From Bradyrhizobium yuanmingense (GTDB lineage Bacteria > Pseudomonadota > Alphaproteobacteria > Rhizobiales > Xanthobacteraceae), in assembly GCF_900094575.1 (NCBI RefSeq), contig NZ_FMAE01000001.1, forward strand, positions 186,001 to 250,000: a stretch of 64,000 bases of DNA. Reading direction: 5' to 3'. Below are positions 25,801 through 32,560 of this stretch, in pieces. The notes beneath the pieces were generated by a model. That model made no database searches and was not told the DNA's origin. It saw only the letters and a list, made by a program, of their open reading frames with translations. Position numbers and translations under genes: made by a program. The number at the start of each line of letters is the position of its first letter. Positions within the stretch are counted from its first letter, which is position 1.

Positions 25801-25976
25801 TCTTCCGCCGACAGGCCCGGGCTCTGCGTCACGATGTCGACCATCGGCGGAGTCGGATCGGGATAGGCTTCGATGTTGAGCCGGTTGAACGCGATCAAGC
25901 CGCCGATCAGCACGGCGACGAACATGCCGACCATCAGGAAACGCCGGTTGACGGCAAGGGCAACGAGACGATCCAT
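22860..25976 (-). CDS. CusA/CzcA-type heavy-metal RND efflux pump
   Basis: Proton-driven inner-membrane pump of 1038 residues with the usual 12 membrane segments and two large periplasmic loops. The N-terminus (NRRFLMVGMFVAVLIGGLIA, then NIEAYPDPTPPMVDI) and the sequence GAIDFGLIVDATVIMVEAIF, holding the intramembrane acidic residues of the proton relay, place it in the heavy-metal efflux branch of RND. Which metal is carried cannot be told. The adaptor gene lies upstream with a 29-base gap; no outer-membrane gene is in the operon. Confidence 0.9.
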   Translation of the reverse strand: MDRLVALAVNRRFLMVGMFVAVLIGGLIAFNRLNIEAYPDPTPPMVDIVTQSPGLSAEEIERYITIPIETQVAGLKNVTTIRTISLYGLSDVKIQFSFAYTYDEALQQVLNRLAQLAPLPGNVQPQISPLSPIGEIFRYRLVGPPNYSVLDLKTIQDWILQRRFRAVPGVIDVTGWGGKSKTYEIQVDFNKLVANGLTLPQLLQAVGNSNVNVGGNTVDIGQQSAVVRGVGLIRSIDDLANTMVAQTGGNPVLVKDVATVTVGQKPRLGIAGLDDSDDIVQGIVLMRRGEQSSPTIRRVHELVQSINNSSILPPGVRIERIYDRGDLIELTTHTVLHNMVVGILLIVLLQWIFLGDLRSALIVGATIPFALFFAVIILVLRGESANLLSVGAIDFGLIVDATVIMVEAIFRRLTQTTPMSESEHMSPETLFGMKSHAILSAAADVSRSIFFAAAIIIAAFLPLFTLSGVEGNIFGPMARTYAYALAGGLLATFTVTPALSAIILPTHVEETETKVMLILHRLYMPVLNWAVANRNIVLGAAVGLVLMTVALARLLGLEFLPKLEEGNLWIRATLPPTISLQEGNSYVNEMRKVIRARPEVESVVSQHGRPDDGTDAAGFFNAEFFAPLKPVSQWPGTRDKEELTAQLLKQLDDRFPGVEFNFSQYLQDNVSEAVSGVKGENSIKLFGSDLQALTDTANKIKQVLSTVQGVTDLAVFTSLGQPTVQIDIDRAKAARYGLAPGDINATIKVAIGGDTAGDLYEPGSDRHFPIIVRLAPEYRRSAEAIQNLRIGAPGPNGSVTQIPLSEVATISLVSGAAYIYREQQERYLPIKFSVRERDLGSAIREAQDKIAAQVQLPPGSHMEWVGEFGNLQDAIRRLSIVVPISLALIGVLLWFNFGSMTDTLLAMSVIPMAIFGGVLGLLISGTAFSVSAAIGFIALFGIAVMDGIIILSQFNQLIEEGMDRMSAVVRTGELQLRPVLMTCVVAGVGLLPAALSEGIGSQVQKPLAVVVVTGMMLAPVVILVTLPVLISFFSRRAR

Positions 25977-26005
25977 TCAGGTCTTCAATTTTCTTGGGTC
26001 GTCGA

Positions 26006-27256
26006 TCAGCTGCCGGACGCCGCGCGGTCGATGAACAAACTGCCTTTGGTGACGATCTGCTCGCCGGGTTTCAGATTGCTGGTGACCTCGACGAGGTTGC
26101 CGTTGATGAGACCGATCTTGATCTGGCGCAGCTCGACCGACTTGTCCTCGCGCGCGACCCAGAGGCGGACCTTGTCGGCCTCGTAGATCAGCGCATGCTT
26201 CGGCACCGCCGGCGCGGCGCGGTCGCCGGCCGAATAGATCGTGACGTTCGCGAACATTTCCGGCTTGAGCAGCCCGTCCTTGTTGTCGATCGTGGCGCGG
26301 ACCTGCAGGCGGCGGGTGGCGGGGTCGATCGCGGCAGCAACGTAGTTGATCTTGGCGCTGAACGGACGGCCCGGCAGCGCCATCACATTGACGGTGATGT
26401 CCTGCCCGATGCACACCGCGGCCGCATCGCTCTCGCGCACGAAGGCGGTGAGCCAGACCGTGGAGAGGTCGCCGACCACGAAGACCGGATCGCTAGCGCC
26501 GGAATTGACGTATTGCCCCGGGCCGATCTTGCGTTGCACGACCGTGCCGGAGATCGGCGAGTAGATCGTGATCTCCCGATCGATGACGCCCTTTTCCTGG
26601 AACGTCTTGATGGCCTCGTCGGTGAAGCCGAGGATGCGCAGCTTGTTGCGCGCGGCTTCCAGCGCCGCCACCGAGGAGCGCATGTCGTTTTGCGCCTGCA
26701 CCTGGGCCGCTTCCGCCTGCTGGTAATCCTTGAGCGGAATGGCATGGCCCTCGTAGAGGTCCTTGGCGCGCTTGAACTGGATGTCGGAAAGCTCGAGCGC
26801 CGACTTCGCCTTGTTCTGCGAGGTCATCGCCGCGATGAAATCGTTCTGGGCCTGCACGGTGTCGGCGGCCTCGATCGTAAACAGCGGTTGACCTTGCTTC
26901 AGCGTCTCGCCGGGCTTGGCGAGCAGCTTGGTGACACGGCCTGCATAGGGCGAGAACACCGGCGTCGAACGATCCTCGTCGACCGCGACCTTACCCTCGG
27001 TGACATACTCGGCCCGGAAGCTCCTGGCGGCGACCGGTTCAATCGTCAGCGTCGCCCATTCGGACGGTGTCGGCGTGAAGGTTTGCGCGTTCCTGCGCGA
27101 CTGGCTGGAGATCTCGGAGTGCTTCTTTGCCTTCGGGCCCGAAGAGAACAAGCCGTACGCTCCGACACCGGCGCCGGCGACAGCTAGTAAGACTACGGAT
27201 GCGATCACCCGTTGTTTTGCAATCACGTGCAATCGCTTGGTAATCTCAACTGCCAT
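26006..27256 (-). CDS. Periplasmic adaptor (membrane fusion) subunit of the RND pump
   Basis: A 416-residue CusB/CzcB-like adaptor linking the pump to an outer-membrane channel. Parts in order: N-terminal membrane anchor (VIASVVLLAVAGAGVGAYG), a lipoyl-like half motif (SPYAGRVTKLLAKPGETLKQ), a long helical hairpin of heptads (about 135-205, NDFIAAMTSQNKAKSALELS and following), the second lipoyl half (IYSPISGTVVQRKIGPGQYV), a beta-barrel and the membrane-proximal domain. The start is ATG 27256; an in-frame TTG at 27289 is less likely. It is first in a two-gene operon with the pump. A tandem 11-base repeat about 130 bases upstream may be its control site. Confidence 0.88.
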   Translation of the reverse strand: MAVEITKRLHVIAKQRVIASVVLLAVAGAGVGAYGLFSSGPKAKKHSEISSQSRRNAQTFTPTPSEWATLTIEPVAARSFRAEYVTEGKVAVDEDRSTPVFSPYAGRVTKLLAKPGETLKQGQPLFTIEAADTVQAQNDFIAAMTSQNKAKSALELSDIQFKRAKDLYEGHAIPLKDYQQAEAAQVQAQNDMRSSVAALEAARNKLRILGFTDEAIKTFQEKGVIDREITIYSPISGTVVQRKIGPGQYVNSGASDPVFVVGDLSTVWLTAFVRESDAAAVCIGQDITVNVMALPGRPFSAKINYVAAAIDPATRRLQVRATIDNKDGLLKPEMFANVTIYSAGDRAAPAVPKHALIYEADKVRLWVAREDKSVELRQIKIGLINGNLVEVTSNLKPGEQIVTKGSLFIDRAASGS

Positions 27257-27707
27257 GGGGCCCGGTCGTGTCTGCGACGATCTCGGCAAATGATTGCCGC
27301 ATCGGTCGCGCTAATAGTGCCGAATTGGGATTTCAAACAACCTAAAAAACGCGTCGGCCCTTTCCGTCTGCGTTAAAATTTTGCGACATGTCAGCTTCAT
27401 GTCAGCTTCGGCCCGGCCATTGTGCCGGATGACTGCCGAGCAGCATCGCCGGACGACTCCATTGCGCCGGCGTCTTCGACAGCCAAACGGAATGCTGCAC
27501 CGCCTTCAACGTGCCGAAGCCAGATTGCATGTGCTCTATGAACGCAGAATGTACGGCCTCTCCCGTAACATCCGGGGTATTCAATCCGCCCTCGAGCCAA
27601 CCGAGATTCCGCAGCCAGAATGCCGGCGGGGCTTTGCATGGCTGCTTCTCTCCCCGCTCATTTGCTGTACTTTTCGCGACCGTGTCATGATCGCAGAAAG
27701 GATTGCA
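27257..27707. other. Divergent intergenic region, 451 bases
   Basis: Holds the promoter of the RND operon (minus) and that of the small membrane protein gene (plus). The stretch 27300-27390 is A/T-richer and contains the tandem repeat listed separately. Frames across 27400-27650 on both strands, including one on the minus strand with an ordered-looking end (AVQHSVWLSKTPAQW), lack ribosome sites and recognised families; a decayed gene cannot be excluded. Confidence 0.4.
27387..27408 (+). promoter_or_regulatory. Tandem 11-base direct repeat upstream of the RND operon
   Basis: CATGTCAGCTT occurs twice without a gap, giving TGTCA-N6-TGTCA. An 11-base period places both copies on one face of the helix, the pattern bound by OmpR/PhoB-family response regulators, and TGTCA-N6-TGTCA is also the core of the Pho box. 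Metal RND operons are often run by OmpR-family regulators. No regulator gene is in the window. Confidence 0.35.
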
Positions 27708-27995
27708 ATGGCCGCCATCGATCCCCTCATCGCAGGTGCCGTGTTCATCGCGACGGCGGCCACCGACGCCGTCTATGTCATGTTCACCTCGGCCGTGATC
27801 GCGCGCAAGCGCATCCCGGCGGCGAACTGGAGCGCGGTCTGGTACCTGCTCTCCTCTTACGCCGTGATCAGCTACACCGAGAACGTCTTCTACGTTGCCT
27901 TTGCCGCAATCGGCTCCTGGGCCGGCGCCTATGCCTCGTTGACCTTTCTGCACCGCCCGCCCGGCGGCCCACCGGTGGGAGCGGCGCCGGAGTGA
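27708..27995 (+). CDS. Small integral membrane protein, unknown function
   Basis: A 95-residue protein with three predicted membrane helices: IDPLIAGAVFIATAATDAVY, WSAVWYLLSSYAVISY, and VFYVAFAAIGSWAGAYASL. The short loops are TSAVIARKRIPAANW and TEN. AAAGGA 6 bases before ATG 27708 supports this start, whereas the frame is open much further upstream without signals. The family is not recognised. It lies between the RND operon promoter region and an SDR gene, from which it is separated by a dispersed repeat. Confidence 0.6.
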   Translation: MAAIDPLIAGAVFIATAATDAVYVMFTSAVIARKRIPAANWSAVWYLLSSYAVISYTENVFYVAFAAIGSWAGAYASLTFLHRPPGGPPVGAAPE

Positions 27996-28004
27996 AGTCT
28001 CTCC

Positions 28005-28093
28005 GCGTCATTGCGAGGAGCCCTTGCGACGAAGCAATCCAGGATCCTTCCGCGGATGCATTTCTGGATTGCTTCGCTGCGCTCGCAATGACG
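28005..28093. repeat. Dispersed palindromic repeat (CGTCATTGCGAGGAGC type)
   Basis: An 89-base inverted element. Outer arms CGTCATTGCGAG and CTCGCAATGACG are complementary; inner arms GAAGCAATCCAG and CTGGATTGCTTC pair perfectly across a central region. Fills most of the gap between the small membrane protein gene and the SDR gene. This unit is very common in Bradyrhizobium intergenic DNA. Confidence 0.8.
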
Positions 28094-28159
28094 ACATGGA
28101 GGCTTCTGGGCGTCGCTCGAAACAGCTACAGTCCCCGCGACCAACAAAAAGGAGCAACA

Positions 28160-28930
28160 ATGGATCTCGGTCTCAAAGGCAAGAACGCCGTCGTGCTCGG
28201 CGGCACGCGCGGCATCGGGCGGGCGATTGCGGCGACGCTGGCCGGCGAAGGTGCCAATGTCGCGGTGTGCGCGCGCAACGCCGATCAGGTTGCGGCCACC
28301 GTCGGGGAGTTGAAGGCGAGCGGCATCCGCGCCACCGGCGGCGCGGTCGACGTCACCGACGGCGCGGCGCTCAAAAGCTGGATCGAGGCTGCAGCAAAAG
28401 AGCTCGGCGGCATCGACCTGCTATTCTCCAATGCCGGCGCAATGGCGCAAGGGCACGATCCGGCGTCCTGGGAGCAGAATTTCCGCCTCGACCTGCTCGG
28501 CGCCGTGCATGCCTTCGACGCCGCCCGGCCATTCCTCGAGACAAGCGGCGCCGGCAGCGGCGGTGCGGCTTTCGTGATCATCTCGTCGATCTCCGCGGCG
28601 CAGGCGGACACGGCCAGCTCCTACGGCCCGATCAAGGCCGCACTGATCCACATGGCCAAGGGACTGGCGCGGCAATACGCGAAGAAGAAGATCCGGATCA
28701 ACGTGGTCTCGCCCGGCACCGTCTATTTCAAGGGCGGCGTCTGGGAGATGATCGAGAAGAACATGCCGGAGCGGTACCAGGACGCGATGAAGCGCAACCC
28801 GACCGGCCGCATGGCGACGCCGCAGGAGATCGCGAGCGCGGCGGTGTTTCTGGCGAGCCCGGTGTCGGGGTTCACCACGGGATCGAATCTGGTCGTGGAT
28901 GGCGCCATCTCGAACCGGGTGAATTTTTGA
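28160..28930 (+). CDS. Short-chain dehydrogenase/reductase (SDR)
   Basis: A 256-residue NAD(P)-dependent oxidoreductase of the classical SDR type. The nucleotide loop GGTRGIG (14-20) and the stabilising SNAGA (90-94) are present. The catalytic set is S142/S143 (VIISSISAA), Y155 and K159 (SSYGPIKAAL). An alanine-rich helix after it and the C-terminal VVDGA complete the family pattern. AAAGGAG before ATG 28160 fixes the start. The substrate is unknown; the isolated position between two dispersed repeats gives no clue. Confidence 0.87.
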   Translation: MDLGLKGKNAVVLGGTRGIGRAIAATLAGEGANVAVCARNADQVAATVGELKASGIRATGGAVDVTDGAALKSWIEAAAKELGGIDLLFSNAGAMAQGHDPASWEQNFRLDLLGAVHAFDAARPFLETSGAGSGGAAFVIISSISAAQADTASSYGPIKAALIHMAKGLARQYAKKKIRINVVSPGTVYFKGGVWEMIEKNMPERYQDAMKRNPTGRMATPQEIASAAVFLASPVSGFTTGSNLVVDGAISNRVNF

Positions 28931-28955
28931 GGGCAGCTTGCCGAGCTCTCTCCTC

Positions 28956-29041
28956 CGTCATGGCCAGGCTTGACCCGGCCATCCACGCACTGCTGCGCAC
29001 TCCGAAAGACGTGGATGCCCGGGTCAAGCCCGGGCATGACG
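28956..29041. repeat. Dispersed inverted repeat between SDR and dnaE2
   Basis: An 86-base imperfect palindrome with outer CGTCATG and CATGACG and inner GGCTTGACCCGG / CCGGGTCAAGCC and CATCCACG / CGTGGATG. It lies between two convergent genes and may function as a shared stem at both transcript ends. It is a different family from the unit inside dnaE2, although both begin with CGTCAT. Confidence 0.75.
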
Positions 29042-29095
29042 ACTGAGAATGAGGCGCAATCATCGCAACAAACGTCGGCAGTAGCCCGCGCTCGC

Positions 29096-32000
29096 TCAAT
29101 GAAAATCCCGCGAGGGCGGCAGGATACGGACGTTGCGGGGGTGACGGATTTTTTGCGCGGGCATGTCCGTAAGCGCGCGAGGGTCTTCGTTCAGCGGTTC
29201 GACCACGGTGGCGCCTGCGGGCAGCGGATGCTTGCGGCCGAGCGCATCGTTGGCCAATCCGACCAGATCGTGCGAGCGATCGATCATGCGCTGGGCGATG
29301 AGATGCGTCACCTTCTCCGGGCTGCTCTGGATGTAGCCTTCGACCAGGATGAGGCGCGCGCCCATCACTTCTTTCCGGTACTGCTCCATGATCTTGGGCC
29401 AGACCACGACATTGGCGATGCCGGTTTCGTCCTCCAGCGTCATGAACACGACGCCGCTGGCGCTGCCCGGCCGCTGCCGCACCAGGACCACACCGGCGCA
29501 ACGGACGCGGCGCCGCTCGTTCTCATGGCTGATCTCCTTGCAGGCCACGATGCGCTCGCGCGTAAACATCTCGCGCAGGAATTCCATCGGATGGCCCTTC
29601 AGCGACAGGCGGATGGTCTGGTAGTCCGCGACCACCTGCTCGGCGCGCGGCATCGCCGGCAGCGGTTTTGCGCCTTCGTCCGGCTGCTCGCGCGCGGTCG
29701 CCGCCTCGAACAGCGGTAGCGGCACGTCGTCGGGCAGCCGCCGCACCTGCCACAGCGCTTCGCGGCGGTCGAGCCCGAGCGAGCGGAACGCATCGGCATC
29801 CGCCAAGAGGATCAGCGCGCGCTTGGGCAGACCGGTGTCGCGGGCGAAATCCTCCAGCGAGGTGAAGGGACGGCGGTTGCGCGCGGCAATGATGCGGTCG
29901 GCCCAGTCCTGGGCTTTCTCGACACCGTCATTCCGGGGCGACGCGTCAGCGTCGAGCCCGGAATCCATTCCTCCGCCAGGCGTATGCGGCGCGATGGATT
30001 CCGGGTTCGCGCTACGCGCGCCCCGGAATGACGACTGAGAGCGCTTCAGGCGCTCCTCATCCTCGTCCAGCCAGTGGAATCCATCGATCTGGCGAAAGCC
30101 GAGGCGCACGGCGCAATACTGACCGCTCCCCTCCTCCAGCGTGTTCTGTGCAAAGCTGTAGGACACGTCGATGTCGCGCACCTCGACGCCGTTCTTGCGG
30201 GCGTCGCTGACGATCTGCGCCGGCGCATAAAAGCCCATCGGCTGCGAATTCAACAGACCGCAGCAGAAGGCGTCGGGATGATAGTGCTTCAGCCACGACG
30301 AAATGTAGACCAGCTGTGCAAAGCTCGCGGCATGGCTCTCCGGAAAGCCGTAGGATCCAAATCCCTTGATCTGGTCAAAGCAGCTTTTGGCGAAGTTGGG
30401 ATCGTAGCCGCGCGCCACCATGTTGCCGATCAGCTTCTCCTCATATTGGCCGATGGTGCCGACATTGCGGAAGGTCGCCATCGAGCGGCGCAGGCCGTTG
30501 GCTTCCTCGGAGGTGAAATGCGCGGCCTCGATCGCAATGCGCATCGCCTGCTCCTGGAACAGCGGGACACCGAGCGTCTTGTGCAGCACCTTGTAGAGTT
30601 CGTCCTTGTCGCCATGCTCTGGCGACGGAGACGGATAGCTCACCTTTTCCAGCCCGTTCCGCCGCCGCAAATAAGGATGCACCATGTCGCCCTGGATCGG
30701 CCCGGGGCGCACGATCGCGACCTCGATGACGAGATCGTAGAAGGTGCGCGGCTTCAGCCGCGGCAGCATGTTCATCTGGGCGCGGCTCTCGACCTGGAAC
30801 ACGCCGAGCGATTCCCCGCGGCACAGCATGTCGTAAACCCTGGGGTCGTCCTGCGGGACGCTCGCCAGCATAAAACGCTCGCCCTTGTGCTGGTCGATCA
30901 GATCGAAACATTTCCTGATGCAGGTCAGCATGCCCAGCGCCAGCACGTCGACCTTCATCATGCTCAGTGCATCGACGTCATCTTTGTCCCATTCGATGAA
31001 GGTGCGGTCGTCCATCGCGGCATTGCCGATCGGCACATAGGTGTCGAGCCGGTCCTGGGTCAGCACATAGCCGCCGACATGCTGGGACAGATGGCGCGGG
31101 AATTCGATCAACTCGGTCGCAAGCTCGACCGCGAGGTTGATCATGGGATTGTTCGGATCGAGCCCGGCCTGCCGGACCTGCATGTCGTTGAGGCCCTTGC
31201 CCCAGCTGCCCCAAACGGTGTCGGCGAGCGCGGCAGTGACGTCCTCGGTCAGGCCGAGCGCCTTGCCGACGTCGCGGATGGCGCTGCGCGGGCGGTAGTG
31301 GATGACGGTGGCGATGATCGCGGCGCGGTGGCGGCCGTAGCGGCGATAGACATATTGCATCACCTCCTCACGGCGCGAATGCTCGAAATCGACGTCGATA
31401 TCGGGCGGCTCCAGCCGCTCCTTGGAGATGAAGCGCTCGAACAAGAGGTCCACCTTGGTCGGATCGACCGAGGTGATGCCGAGCACGTAGCACACGGCCG
31501 AGTTCGCCGCCGAGCCGCGGCCCTGGCACAAAATGTTCTGGCTGCGCGCGTAGTGGACGATATCGTGCACGGTGAGAAAGTAATGCGCGTATTTCAGCTC
31601 GGCGATCAGCGCGAGCTCCTTCTTCAGGGTCGCGCGCAGCTTGTCGTCGATCTTGCCGCCGAAATATTTGTCGACGCCCGCCCAGGTCAGGTCCTCCAGA
31701 TGCCCCTGCGCGGTCTTGCCCGGCGGTACCGGCTCGTCGGGATATTGATACTTGAGCTGATCGAGCGAGAACTCGATTGCGTCCGCAAAGCGCATGGTCT
31801 GCGCAATCGCCTCGGGAAAATCGCGGAACAGCCGCGCCATTTCGCGCGGCGTCTTCAGGAAGCGCTCGGCATTGGCCTCTAACTTCCGCCCAATCGCCTC
31901 GATCGTGGTCTTTTCCCGAATGCAGGTCAGCACGTCCTGGAGCGGACGGCGGCCGGGATCGTGATACAGCACCTCGTTGGTCGCGAGCAGCGGCACCTTG

Positions 32001-32560
32001 GCCTTTGCGGCGAGATCATCGAGCCGCAAGAGGCGACGCTTGTCGTCGCCGCGATAGAGCAGGCTCGCCGCCAGCCACACGCCCTCGGCACGGCTCGCCT
32101 TCAGCTTTGCGAGGACATCCAGCGCCCGCGCCAGCTCGAAACGATGCGGCAGCGTCAACACCAGGAGCTGGCCTTCCGAGAATTCCAGGAGATCGTCAAG
32201 CCTGAGATGACACTCGCCCTTTTCGATCCGCGTGATGTCATCGCCACGCTTGCCCCTTGTCAGGAGCTGGCACAGCCGGCCATAGGCCGCGCGATCGCGT
32301 GGATAGACCAGGATGTCGGGCGTGCCGTCAATGAAGACGATGCGAGCGCCGATCAACAGTTTCGGCTTGTGCAGCACCTCGTCATTGTCAAGCTCCTGGT
32401 AGGCGCGCACCACGCCGGCAAGCGTGTTGTGGTCGGCAATGCCGATCGCGGGAATCCCGAGCTTGCTCGCCTGATGCACATAGGCGCGCGGATCCGAGCC
32501 GCCGCGCAGGAAGGAGAAGTTTGTGGTGATGCCGATCTCGGCATAGCTAAGGGTATTCAT
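29096..32560 (-). CDS. dnaE2: Error-prone DNA polymerase DnaE2 (ImuC) with an in-frame repeat insertion
   Basis: Catalytic subunit of the damage-induced translesion complex ImuA-ImuB-DnaE2; 1154 residues. An N-terminal PHP domain begins GITTNFSFLRGGSDPRAYVH and IGIADHNTLAGVV. The C-family polymerase core shows catalytic aspartates in PPDIDVDFEHSRREE and MMKVDVLALGML. A helix-hairpin-helix follows near residues 900-930 (FTSLEDFARDTGLPKRALIL), then a C-terminal OB fold. Residues about 843-879 are encoded by a 108-base palindromic repeat (29926-30033) and look unlike polymerase sequence. The stretch keeps the frame, so the enzyme may still be active. The start overlaps the imuB stop by four bases. 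Confidence 0.93.
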   Translation of the reverse strand: MNTLSYAEIGITTNFSFLRGGSDPRAYVHQASKLGIPAIGIADHNTLAGVVRAYQELDNDEVLHKPKLLIGARIVFIDGTPDILVYPRDRAAYGRLCQLLTRGKRGDDITRIEKGECHLRLDDLLEFSEGQLLVLTLPHRFELARALDVLAKLKASRAEGVWLAASLLYRGDDKRRLLRLDDLAAKAKVPLLATNEVLYHDPGRRPLQDVLTCIREKTTIEAIGRKLEANAERFLKTPREMARLFRDFPEAIAQTMRFADAIEFSLDQLKYQYPDEPVPPGKTAQGHLEDLTWAGVDKYFGGKIDDKLRATLKKELALIAELKYAHYFLTVHDIVHYARSQNILCQGRGSAANSAVCYVLGITSVDPTKVDLLFERFISKERLEPPDIDVDFEHSRREEVMQYVYRRYGRHRAAIIATVIHYRPRSAIRDVGKALGLTEDVTAALADTVWGSWGKGLNDMQVRQAGLDPNNPMINLAVELATELIEFPRHLSQHVGGYVLTQDRLDTYVPIGNAAMDDRTFIEWDKDDVDALSMMKVDVLALGMLTCIRKCFDLIDQHKGERFMLASVPQDDPRVYDMLCRGESLGVFQVESRAQMNMLPRLKPRTFYDLVIEVAIVRPGPIQGDMVHPYLRRRNGLEKVSYPSPSPEHGDKDELYKVLHKTLGVPLFQEQAMRIAIEAAHFTSEEANGLRRSMATFRNVGTIGQYEEKLIGNMVARGYDPNFAKSCFDQIKGFGSYGFPESHAASFAQLVYISSWLKHYHPDAFCCGLLNSQPMGFYAPAQIVSDARKNGVEVRDIDVSYSFAQNTLEEGSGQYCAVRLGFRQIDGFHWLDEDEERLKRSQSSFRGARSANPESIAPHTPGGGMDSGLDADASPRNDGVEKAQDWADRIIAARNRRPFTSLEDFARDTGLPKRALILLADADAFRSLGLDRREALWQVRRLPDDVPLPLFEAATAREQPDEGAKPLPAMPRAEQVVADYQTIRLSLKGHPMEFLREMFTRERIVACKEISHENERRRVRCAGVVLVRQRPGSASGVVFMTLEDETGIANVVVWPKIMEQYRKEVMGARLILVEGYIQSSPEKVTHLIAQRMIDRSHDLVGLANDALGRKHPLPAGATVVEPLNEDPRALTDMPAQKIRHPRNVRILPPSRDFH
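29926..30033. repeat. 108-base palindromic repeat inside the dnaE2 coding sequence
   Basis: Outer arms CGTCATTCCGGGGCG (29926-29940) and CGCCCCGGAATGACG (30019-30033) form a perfect 15-base inverted repeat; inner arms CCCGGAATCCAT (29957-29968) and ATGGATTCCGGG (29994-30005) pair perfectly too. The unit is 108 bases, exactly 36 codons, so the dnaE2 frame continues through it. This kind of unit is normally found between genes. Confidence 0.9.

Noticed and set aside
27402..27953. Minus-strand frame of 183 codons between the RND operon and the SDR gene
   Set aside because: Its end looks ordered, but it is antisense to the small membrane protein gene, lacks a ribosome site, and no family was recognised; kept only as a remark in the gap entry.
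30074..31882. 602-codon frame on the plus strand opposite dnaE2
   Set aside because: It lies fully antisense to a clear polymerase gene, has His/Arg/Ala-rich composition typical of complementary frames in GC-rich DNA, and shows no family motif.
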